This document shows, piece by piece, positions 22,053 to 32,524 of a stretch of DNA of 64,000 nt (positions are counted from its first letter, which is position 1; each line of letters starts with the position of its first letter). A program made the position numbers and the translations under genes. The notes beneath the pieces are model-generated. The model was not told where the DNA came from. It did not search any database and worked only from the letters and a program-made list of their open reading frames with translations. Origin of the DNA: Rhodococcus triatomae (GTDB taxonomy: Bacteria; Actinomycetota; Actinomycetes; Mycobacteriales; Mycobacteriaceae); the NCBI RefSeq assembly GCF_014217785.1, contig NZ_CP048814.1, positions 1,922,001 to 1,986,000 on the forward strand. Direction: 5' to 3'.

Positions 22053-23987
22053 TCAGTTACCTGGCTCGGTAAAGGGTGACGTCAATCCACACCGCTGGAT
22101 TTCGTATTTCGGAACCCGGTCGAAACGGTAATCCGCGAATTCGAACGCCTGCCGGAAGTTCTGTTTGAACCTGGCCCAGGTCAATTCCGAACGGTAAGAG
22201 GTCAACAGTTCCTGCGTCTGCGGGCAATTGATGGCGATATTCGCCTCGGTGACCCATTTCTCGTCGAGGAAGAACGGCATCCACGGATGCCGGTCGACCA
22301 TCCCGGTATCGGCAACCACCCAGTCCGGGTACAGGTTCTTGTCGTGTCCGATCCGGCCGTCGTCGAGCCGCTCGGTGTGCGACGCCAGCGGGTACGCCAG
22401 TCCCATCTGGTCGATGACCCGCACGTTCAGGCCGACGTTCATGCTGGTCATGCCCAGGTTGAGGAAGTACACCGTGTGGCCGACGCCCTCCTCCGGGATC
22501 GGAAGCGGCGGGGGCACCACGAACCAGAACGTGTAGTCCGCCGACGGCAGCAACAGACCGCCGTCGGGGGTCGACGAGATGGTCTCGACCATCGCCCGCA
22601 TCCGCGGGTAATCCAGATAGTCCTCCGCGCGGATCGGGTGATCGCGACCGGTGTTGAGGACGTAGAAGGCCCGCTCGTCGACAATTCCCGACTTTCCGAC
22701 GACCGCGCCCTCCGGCATGCCCGTGGTGTTCGATGCGAAGAAGGCCCAGACGACGGTGCCGACCCACATCAGGCCGGTACCGGCGAACACCCACAGCGCG
22801 CGGCCCGGCCGCCAGCGTTCGGGAAGGCGGATCGGCAGAACCGCCACCGGAGTGAGCAGCAGGAACAGCGGCGGCAGCAGCACGCGCCCGTGCATGAAGT
22901 CGCCACCGACGCGCAGCGAGTACAGGCACAGCAGCACCCCGCTGCCGAGCGCGAAGAGCACCACCGCGGTGGGCGTGTGCAGGAATCGCCGCAACCGCTG
23001 CCACACCGGCTCCGGCCCAGCGTCGGCGTCGGACGCCTCCGCGGTACGCCCACGGTGGCCCGTCCACAGGGCCACGACCGCGACCGTGAGCAGCAGCAAC
23101 GGCAACCAGAGCAGGTACGGTCCGACCAGGTTGGCCAGGTAGGAGAAGCCCTGCCCCCACTTGGCACCGCCCGCATCCTTGGCGACCGCGGTGTTCGGGT
23201 ACGGCAGCGCGTAGTACCCCATCCGCCAGATCTGGTAGCCGACCGGCACGAGCGCGGCGACGACGACCATCGCCGTGCGGAGCTGCCAGCTGCTGCCCGG
23301 CGCCAGGAAGACCATCGCCAGGGCGATGAGTGCGACGATCGCCATCTCCGGCCGGACCAGCGGCCCGAGCCCCGCGAGGAACGCCAACACCAGTACCGAT
23401 CCGGTGGACGGCACCCTCGCCTGACTCCACCGCACCAGCAGCCACCAGAGCAGCGCCAGCCAGAACAAGACCAGGCAGGTCTCGAGGCCGGACGTGGCGA
23501 AGTCGCGGGCCGGTGGTACCGCGATGTAGACGAGTGCGCCCGCGGGCAACAGCAGCAGCGTCCCGCCCGCCGCGAACGCGCTACCGCGATACAGCCGCGC
23601 GGTACCGAGCATCATCACGACGATCGCCGCGGTGGACAGGAACAGGGCGATTCCGAGCACGACGTACTCGAGCCGTGCCTGGGTGAGCCAGCCGAACGCG
23701 TACACGAGGTACGTCCACACCGTGCTGGTGTTGGCCTCGACCCGCTCGCCCTCGTTGAAGACCGGGCCGTTACCTGCCAGCAGATTGCGCACCGTCCGCA
23801 GGACGATGAGCCCGTCGTCCGCGATCCAGCGGCGCTCCCAGGCACCGAGGAACATCAGTGCGCCGGCGACGACCACGCCACCGGCGAACACCCACCTCGA
23901 CCAGACCGGCGACGCCGTGTCGCGCTCCCGCGGCTCGTCGAGGTCGCCGCCGCGGCGCCGGACCTCAGACGATGTAGACAGCGACAC
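22053..23987 (-). CDS. aftB: terminal beta-(1,2)-arabinofuranosyltransferase AftB
   Basis: A 644-aa GT-C glycosyltransferase that adds terminal beta-(1,2)-arabinofuranose to arabinan, creating the sites for mycolylation. About ten hydrophobic segments lie between residues 30 and 430, followed by a soluble C-terminal domain. The first extracytoplasmic loop holds 'RWIADDGLIVLRTVRNLLAG', with the acidic pair expected of GT-C enzymes that use polyprenyl-phosphate donors. GTG 23987 overlaps the ubiA stop by 23 nt, so translation is probably coupled. It is the last gene of the glf-glfT2-PAP2-ubiA-aftB operon, and the assignment rests on this context and the fold. Confidence 0.92.
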   Translation of the reverse strand: MSLSTSSEVRRRGGDLDEPRERDTASPVWSRWVFAGGVVVAGALMFLGAWERRWIADDGLIVLRTVRNLLAGNGPVFNEGERVEANTSTVWTYLVYAFGWLTQARLEYVVLGIALFLSTAAIVVMMLGTARLYRGSAFAAGGTLLLLPAGALVYIAVPPARDFATSGLETCLVLFWLALLWWLLVRWSQARVPSTGSVLVLAFLAGLGPLVRPEMAIVALIALAMVFLAPGSSWQLRTAMVVVAALVPVGYQIWRMGYYALPYPNTAVAKDAGGAKWGQGFSYLANLVGPYLLWLPLLLLTVAVVALWTGHRGRTAEASDADAGPEPVWQRLRRFLHTPTAVVLFALGSGVLLCLYSLRVGGDFMHGRVLLPPLFLLLTPVAVLPIRLPERWRPGRALWVFAGTGLMWVGTVVWAFFASNTTGMPEGAVVGKSGIVDERAFYVLNTGRDHPIRAEDYLDYPRMRAMVETISSTPDGGLLLPSADYTFWFVVPPPLPIPEEGVGHTVYFLNLGMTSMNVGLNVRVIDQMGLAYPLASHTERLDDGRIGHDKNLYPDWVVADTGMVDRHPWMPFFLDEKWVTEANIAINCPQTQELLTSYRSELTWARFKQNFRQAFEFADYRFDRVPKYEIQRCGLTSPFTEPGN

Positions 23988-24870
23988 CGACGACTCCGAT
24001 CCACACGACCGCGAGAAGTTGGAGCACTCGGTCGCCCAGAGCGATCTCCTCCGGCTCGCCGGCCTCGCCGCCGTCGACGTCCACCGCGTACCGCAGGATC
24101 GCGATGGTGAACGGAACCATGGAGATCGCGTACCAGTTGGTGGACTCGAGCTCGTCCTGTTGGAAGGCCCACAGCCCGTAGCAGATCACGACGGCGGTGG
24201 CGCTGAGCGTCCACACGAACCGCAGGTAGGTGGTGGTGTAGTTCTGCAGCGACTTGCGGATCTTCGCGCCCGTCCGCTCCGCGAGCTGCAGCTCCGCGTA
24301 CCGCTTGCCGGCCGCCATGAACAGCGAGCCGAACGCCATGATCAGCAGGAACCACTGCGACAGGTCGATCCCCGCGGCCGCGCCTCCGGCGATCGCACGC
24401 AGCAGGAAGCCCGAGGAGACGATGCAGATGTCGAGTACGGCCTGGTTCTTGAGCCCGAAGCAGTAGGCGAGCTGCACCGCGATGTAGACGGCCATGACGA
24501 CCGCGAGCTGCCAGTTCGCGATGAACGACAATCCGATCGAACCGGCCAGCAGCACGACCGCCATCGCGTACGCCAGGTTGACGGGGAGGACTCCGGCGGC
24601 GATGGGACGGAAGCGCTTGGTGGGGTGCGCGCGATCGGCCTCGACGTCCCTGGCGTCGTTGACCAGGTAGATGCCCGACGCCGCCATACAGAAGACGACG
24701 AAGGCGAGAGCGACGGGCAGCAGCACGTCGGACTGCGTCGCGGTACCCGCGGCGAGCGGAGCGGCCAGGACCAGGACGTTCTTGACCCACTGGCGGGGGC
24801 GCATCGCCTTGACGATGCCGCTCGCCAGATTCTTGGGAGGCCCGCTGACCTCGGCCGCTTCCTCGCTCAT
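23965..24870 (-). CDS. ubiA: decaprenyl-phosphate phosphoribosyltransferase (UbiA)
   Basis: A 301-aa UbiA-superfamily membrane enzyme that joins phosphoribosyl pyrophosphate to decaprenyl phosphate, the first step towards the arabinose donor of cell-wall arabinan. The Asp-rich site is 'YLVNDARDVEADRAHP' (N-D-x-x-D-x-x-x-D), followed by 'KRFRPIAAG', with a second conserved stretch 'YCFGLKNQAVLDI'. About eight or nine hydrophobic segments are visible. ATG 24870 shares the ATGA overlap with the stop of the PAP2 gene, which sets the start; the open frame further upstream is the shadow of that gene. It is homologous to Rv3806c by context and motif. Confidence 0.95.
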   Translation of the reverse strand: MSEEAAEVSGPPKNLASGIVKAMRPRQWVKNVLVLAAPLAAGTATQSDVLLPVALAFVVFCMAASGIYLVNDARDVEADRAHPTKRFRPIAAGVLPVNLAYAMAVVLLAGSIGLSFIANWQLAVVMAVYIAVQLAYCFGLKNQAVLDICIVSSGFLLRAIAGGAAAGIDLSQWFLLIMAFGSLFMAAGKRYAELQLAERTGAKIRKSLQNYTTTYLRFVWTLSATAVVICYGLWAFQQDELESTNWYAISMVPFTIAILRYAVDVDGGEAGEPEEIALGDRVLQLLAVVWIGVVGVAVYIV

Positions 24871-25437
24871 ACGTCTCCACACTTTCGCTCGGGCCGGGAC
24901 ACAGGTGCCGCTGCCGCGGCTCGCCGGGACACGATTGCCGCCGCCGCGGCTCCCAGTGCCGACCCGGCGAGCACGTCGGTCGGGTAGTGCACTCCCAGCA
25001 CCAGCCGGGACAGCAACATGGGCGGTACCAACAACGCAGGCAAGGGTAGCCCGGTGAGCCGACCGAGCAGCACGGCAGCCGCCGTGGTCGACGTGGCGTG
25101 CGACGACGGGAAGCTGAGCTTGCTGGGCGTCGACACGTTGACCTGGATCGACGGGTCGTTGGGCCGGGGCCTGCGCACGACACGCTTGATCACGATCGAG
25201 GCGGCGTGGGCACCGACGGCGCCGACACCGACCCCGAGCCACTGTCTGCGGCGAGGCTTGTCGAGCGCGGCACCGATGCCGGAGATCGCCATCCAGCCGA
25301 GGGCGTGCTCACCGAAGTGCGAGAGTCCCCGCGCTGCCGTGATCGCACCGGGCCGCGCGCCGATCGTCGCCTGCACCACCTGCAGTGCCCGGACCTCGGG
25401 CGACACCGTCGTCCCCGCCCCGCCGGATCCTGCCGAG

Positions 25438-25454
<17 letters not shown>
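24867..25454 (-). CDS. PAP2-family phosphatase (decaprenyl-phosphoribose-5-phosphate)
   Basis: A 195-aa PAP2 membrane phosphatase. Three signature motifs are visible: 'KRVVRRPRPN', 'FPSSHATST' and 'SRLVLGVHYPTDVLAG'. The Rv3807c counterpart is thought to remove the 5-phosphate from decaprenyl-phosphoribosyl-5-phosphate, the step after UbiA. GTG 25454 overlaps the end of glfT2 by 17 nt, and the stop overlaps the ubiA start (ATGA). These overlaps imply one coupled operon. The substrate is inferred from position and family. Confidence 0.9.
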
Positions 25455-28688
<3,234 letters not shown>

Positions 28689-29459
28689 TCAGAGGTGGGT
28701 GCTCGCATACGCGGTGAGCGCATCCCGGACGAACGACGCACCCTCGGTTCCCCCGTAGTTGGCGGCGAACCTGTCGTCGGCGACGTACATCTCGGCCAGC
28801 CCGAGGAGGTATTCCGTCACCGGCGCCCCGTCGTGGCCGGGCGTACCCGGGACCGACCGGAGCCACGCGACGTGCCGCCGGGCCAGCTCCGTGGCCTCGG
28901 CGCCGTCCGGCGCCACCCCGGAACGTGCCGCCGCGGCCCACTCCGCATTCAGCTCCTCCACCTGCTGTTTCCAGGTACGCCGCTCAGCGTCGCCGAGACC
29001 GCGCCACCACCGGTCGCCGCTCTCGTAGGCCTCGGCACCCCAGCGTTCGACCACCTCGCTCTCGTACCGGGTGTGGTCGAACCCGTCGAACACTTCTTCC
29101 GCCATCAGCGGTTCACCTTCTCTCGTCTTGCGAATGGTGGTGCGCACCGACGCGATCCGACGGCTCAGGCGCACCTGCTCCTGTTCGAGGAGCTCGAGGT
29201 GGGTGGACAGGGCCGCGATGGCGTCGGTCTGGCCGCCGAGTACGTCGCGGATCGCCGGCAACCCGAGACCGAGTTCCCGCAGCAGCAGGATTCGCTGCAA
29301 CCGCATCAGGGCGTCGGCGTCGTAGTAGCGGTAGCCGTTGGCGCCGACACGACTCGGCGGCAACAGGCCGACGTCGTCGTAGTGCCGCAGTGTCCTGCTC
29401 GTCGTCCCGGCTGCCCTCGCCAGTGCGGCGATCGACCATTCCTGTCTCGTCGTACCCAC
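28689..29459 (-). CDS. MerR-family regulator with TipAS-like domain
   Basis: A 256-aa regulator. The N-terminal winged helix is clear: 'WSIAALARAAGTTSRTLRHYDDVGLLPPSR' type MerR DNA-binding motif, then 'NGYRYYD'. A dimerisation coiled coil covers about 75-110. The C-terminal part (about 120-250) resembles the TipAS antibiotic-recognition domain, with 'RWGAEAYESGDRWWRGL' and 'MYVADDRFAANYGG'. TipAL-type proteins bind thiopeptides and activate their own promoter. GTG 29459 is chosen over an upstream TTG because it coincides with the transcription start expected from a MerR-type promoter (29466-29496). The target beyond itself is unknown; a glycosyltransferase gene is divergent. Confidence 0.9.
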   Translation of the reverse strand: MGTTRQEWSIAALARAAGTTSRTLRHYDDVGLLPPSRVGANGYRYYDADALMRLQRILLLRELGLGLPAIRDVLGGQTDAIAALSTHLELLEQEQVRLSRRIASVRTTIRKTREGEPLMAEEVFDGFDHTRYESEVVERWGAEAYESGDRWWRGLGDAERRTWKQQVEELNAEWAAAARSGVAPDGAEATELARRHVAWLRSVPGTPGHDGAPVTEYLLGLAEMYVADDRFAANYGGTEGASFVRDALTAYASTHL

Positions 29460-29465
29460 ACGTCC

Positions 29466-29496
29466 AGGATGCAAGTTGACGTCGCGTCAATGTCAA
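29466..29496 (-). promoter_or_regulatory. MerR-type promoter with palindromic operator
   Basis: On the minus strand TTGACA (29491-29496) and CATCCT (29466-29471) are separated by 19 bp, the long spacer typical of MerR-controlled promoters. The spacer contains the palindrome TTGACGCGACGTCAA (29476-29490). The +1 would fall 7 nt further on, exactly at GTG 29459. Autoregulation by the MerR protein is the likely use. Confidence 0.6.
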
Positions 29497-29621
29497 ACGT
29501 CACGTCGGCGGCGGTCGAGCGTCGGCGGCGCGGGCAGGGCGCGAGGAATGTTCTCGCGACGTTCACGCCCGCGCCGGGATCGGTTGGCCGTGGCGACGCT
29601 CCGGCGGGCGACCAAGGGGAG

Positions 29622-30725
29622 ATGCGCATCGTTCAGCTGGCGAACTTCTACGGACCCCGGTCCGGTGGGCTTCGGACGGCCATCGACCAGTGGGGACGCG
29701 GCTACGTCGCGCGCGGGCACGAGGTGACGGTGATCGTGCCCGGGCCGCGCGCCGACGAGAAGGTCATGCCGGGCGGCGTCCTGCGCATCACCCGGACCGC
29801 GCCGCAGATTCCGGGAACCGGCGGCTACCGGCTCGTCGCGCCCCGTTCGGTCGAGGATGTCGTCGCCGGCCTCCGACCGGACGTGCTCGAGGTGTCCGAC
29901 CGGATCACGTTGCGCGGATTCGGCAGGTGGGCGAGCCGCCGCGGGATCCGCAGCGTCGTCGTCTCGCACGAACGACTGGACCGGTTGCTCGGCATCCTCA
30001 CCCCGTCCCGTGCCGCCCGCGCGCTCGCCGATCTGGCGAATCGCCGGATGGCAGAGCAGTTCGACGCCGTCGTCTGCACCACGGCGTTCGCGGCCACGGA
30101 GTTCGACCGGATCGGTGCGCCCAATCTGGTGCGCGTGCCCCTCGGGGTCGATCTCGCCGCATTCCACCCCGATCACCGCGACGACACCCTGCGCCGGATC
30201 TACGCTCGCCCGGAGCAGCCGCTGCTGTTGCACTGCGGCCGCCTGTCCCCGGAGAAGCGCGCCGATCGGAGCATCGACGCACTGCGGGATCTGCGGGACC
30301 GCGGCGTCGATGCCCGGCTCGTCGTCGCCGGGGACGGCCCCCGCCTGGACACGTTGCGCCGACGTGCGCGGGATCTCCCCGTCACCTTCACCGGATACGT
30401 CGACGACCGGGCGCGGCTGGCCGCGCTCTTCGCCACCGCGGACGTCACGCTGGCCCCCGGCCCGCACGAGACGTTCTGCCTGTCGGCACTCGAATCCCTC
30501 GCCGCCGGAACGCCCGTCGTCGCCTCACGCTCGTCCGCGCTGGGCGAGATCCTCACCACCGACTGCGGAGCACTGGCCCAGGACGCCGGCGCCGGCTTCG
30601 CGCGGGCCACCCATGCGATGCTCGCCGTCCCGCGTGGCCTGCGCTCCGGTCACGCTCGTCGGCGCGCGGAGCAGTTCGGCTGGGCGCGATCGGTGGACGG
30701 CATGCTCACGACCCTCGACGGGTGA
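29622..30725 (+). CDS. GT4-family glycosyltransferase
   Basis: A 367-aa retaining glycosyltransferase of family GT4 (GT-B fold). The N-terminal domain starts 'MRIVQLANFYGPRSGG', a glycine-rich loop typical of the acceptor domain. The C-terminal nucleotide-sugar domain has 'LHCGRLSPEKRADRSIDAL' and the E-x7-E motif in 'PHETFCLSALESLAAGTPVVAS'. It resembles actinobacterial mannosyltransferases that build phospholipid glycans, but the donor and acceptor cannot be named from sequence. ATG 29622 is preceded by AAGGGGA; a much longer open frame to the left is the shadow of the MerR gene. It is divergent from the MerR/TipAS gene, with the operator-like palindrome 132 bp upstream. Confidence 0.85.
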   Translation: MRIVQLANFYGPRSGGLRTAIDQWGRGYVARGHEVTVIVPGPRADEKVMPGGVLRITRTAPQIPGTGGYRLVAPRSVEDVVAGLRPDVLEVSDRITLRGFGRWASRRGIRSVVVSHERLDRLLGILTPSRAARALADLANRRMAEQFDAVVCTTAFAATEFDRIGAPNLVRVPLGVDLAAFHPDHRDDTLRRIYARPEQPLLLHCGRLSPEKRADRSIDALRDLRDRGVDARLVVAGDGPRLDTLRRRARDLPVTFTGYVDDRARLAALFATADVTLAPGPHETFCLSALESLAAGTPVVASRSSALGEILTTDCGALAQDAGAGFARATHAMLAVPRGLRSGHARRRAEQFGWARSVDGMLTTLDG

Positions 30726-30734
30726 GCTGCGCGC

Positions 30735-32297
30735 TCAGCGGGAGCTGGCCGTCCCGGGCAGCCATTCACGCAGGATGCTCGCATCCACCACCTGGACACC
30801 GAGTCGTTCGGTCCAGATGATCGTGCCCCCGGTGTAGAGCCGGAACTTGCCGGACTCGTCGGGCAGCATCAGCTCCGGGCCGATGGGCGAGCCGAGCGCA
30901 CCGCCGCGTCCACCGAGTTCCCGGTACCGCCGGTCGATGAGGGATTCCGACACCTGCTCGGCGACCTCCCGTTCGGGTTCGGTTCCCGGCGTGACCGTTT
31001 CGGTCTCGGCGGGCGCCGGGTCCGGACCGGGCACGATCCCCTCCGTCACCGTGAACCAGTCCGACTTCAGCTTCAGCCTCGACCTCGCCTCGGTGCCGGT
31101 GACCTCGGCGACGCCGTCCGACCCGGTCACCTTCAGCGTCGTGACCCGGCCGCCGTCGACACCGAAGTTGTTGCGCGCGAGGACGTCCACCGAGTGGAGT
31201 TCGCCCACCCCGAACGCCCGTGCGATGTCCCCCGCGGTCACGGTCTGGGTCCACAGGTGGTGCGGAGAGATGGAGTCGCCGAGATCCTCGACCGCCGGGA
31301 ACACCCCACCGGCGCTGAAACCTCCCGTGGAGGCCGAGAACTCGGTGGCCACGGGCTTGCCGCCCTGGACCAGCACCATCCCCGCGGTGGACCGCACCGC
31401 CTCGGTGGTACGCGGATCCTCCTTGGCGGAGCCCCCGTACACCTGGCAGCTCTGGGTGTCGCACGTGCGGGCGTACTCGCTGCGATCTTCGGCGGCCGCG
31501 TACGAGCGGGCAGCCACCGCCTGGGCGCGAAGCGCCTCGGCGCCACCCTGATCGGCCCACTCGGCCCTCGACTCCGCGGGCACGACACCGAGGAGATAGT
31601 CGTCCATGTCGAGGACGTTCACCACCCGAGGCGCATCCCCGTCGAGCGCCACACCGAGTGAACCGCGGTAGGCGACGTCCCCGGTGCAGGTCCTCAGATG
31701 CTCCTCGACCGGACGGTCGGGTGCGAGGTCCACCGGATCCACCCAGGGATGATCGGTGGCGTCCTGCCAGAGCACCTCACCGCCGCAGCCCCGCGTCACC
31801 ACCACGCCTGCGCCGCCGTCGGACGTCGGAGTCAGGTGCACCGCCTCGCCGGGACCGACGGGCTTGCCCGCGACGGACGCACCGACGTCGGAGTGGACGG
31901 AGAGCGACTGGTCGTCGAATGCGGTGAGCCGCACACTGATCTGGCCGTCGGCGAGGGCGCCGAGGGTGGTTCCGCCGTAGTAGTGGGCGAGGATGCGCTC
32001 GGCGCCCCATCCGTGATCCCTGGCGTACCCGTAAGCACCCCACTGGCCCATTCCCCGGCCGTGCCCGTGGCCGCGCCCGGAGATGGTGAAGGGGGTGTCG
32101 GACGCGACGACGCTCTCCACCGCCGGGCCGGTCTGACGCAACGAGACCACTCCGACGGCGGTCACGCCGGCGACGAGGGCGGGCGCGATCCCGACGATCA
32201 CGCCGCGCTGCGCCAGTCGCCGCCACCCGGTGCGGCCGCGAGGACCACGCACGAGTACCGGCCCCGAGGGCTTCCTGAAGATCGGTGTCCTGGCCAT
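30735..32297 (-). CDS. SpoIID/LytB-domain secreted protein
   Basis: A 520-aa exported protein. One N-terminal hydrophobic segment (about 29-52) serves as signal or anchor. The SpoIID domain (about 65-390) has 'GRGHGHGRGMGQWGAYGYA', 'VNVLDMDDYLLGVVPAES' and 'EALRAQAVAARSYAA', matching the peptidoglycan-lytic fold of sporulation SpoIID, although this organism is not expected to sporulate. The C-terminal part is a low-complexity region and one LGFP-like repeat ('GGALGSPIGPE'). ATG 32297 is chosen over GTG 32303 because GAGGAAG is well spaced from it. The gene is convergent with the GT4 gene and divergent from the LGFP amidase, so both wall-active proteins share a 227-bp promoter region. Confidence 0.88.
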   Translation of the reverse strand: MARTPIFRKPSGPVLVRGPRGRTGWRRLAQRGVIVGIAPALVAGVTAVGVVSLRQTGPAVESVVASDTPFTISGRGHGHGRGMGQWGAYGYARDHGWGAERILAHYYGGTTLGALADGQISVRLTAFDDQSLSVHSDVGASVAGKPVGPGEAVHLTPTSDGGAGVVVTRGCGGEVLWQDATDHPWVDPVDLAPDRPVEEHLRTCTGDVAYRGSLGVALDGDAPRVVNVLDMDDYLLGVVPAESRAEWADQGGAEALRAQAVAARSYAAAEDRSEYARTCDTQSCQVYGGSAKEDPRTTEAVRSTAGMVLVQGGKPVATEFSASTGGFSAGGVFPAVEDLGDSISPHHLWTQTVTAGDIARAFGVGELHSVDVLARNNFGVDGGRVTTLKVTGSDGVAEVTGTEARSRLKLKSDWFTVTEGIVPGPDPAPAETETVTPGTEPEREVAEQVSESLIDRRYRELGGRGGALGSPIGPELMLPDESGKFRLYTGGTIIWTERLGVQVVDASILREWLPGTASSR

Positions 32298-32389
32298 GTG
32301 CACTTCCTCGCTCGACTACCGGTGGCCGGGTTTGCCCGCGCTTGGGACAACCGTGACCGTTTCGAAGCCTATAAAGTCTCAATCTAAGG

Positions 32390-32419
32390 TTGAGCGTTAT
32401 GCTCTGCTGTGGCTAGTGT
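32390..32419 (+). promoter_or_regulatory. promoter-like pair before amidase gene
   Basis: TTGAGC (32390-32395) and TAGTGT (32414-32419) are separated by 18 bp and lie 105 bp before the TTG start of the amidase. The region is lower in GC than its surroundings. A sigma-70 type promoter is plausible. Confidence 0.4.
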
Positions 32420-32448
32420 GGCAAGAGTGCTCAGAGATGGCAACAACC

Positions 32449-32475
32449 GTCACACGAGTCACACGCGTCACACGC
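32449..32475 (+). promoter_or_regulatory. three tandem GTCACACGN 9-mers, MtrA-box-like
   Basis: GTCACACGA (32449-32457), GTCACACGC (32458-32466) and GTCACACGC (32467-32475) are adjacent direct repeats. The spacing and core match the GTCACAgcg repeats described for MtrA of M. tuberculosis, a regulator of wall hydrolases. They lie downstream of the putative promoter and 50 bp before the amidase start. This fits a control site, by inference. Confidence 0.5.
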
Positions 32476-32524
32476 TTCCTGGAGGTTTCTGCCGGGGAGC
32501 ACCCACGACCGAGGAGAGATTCTC

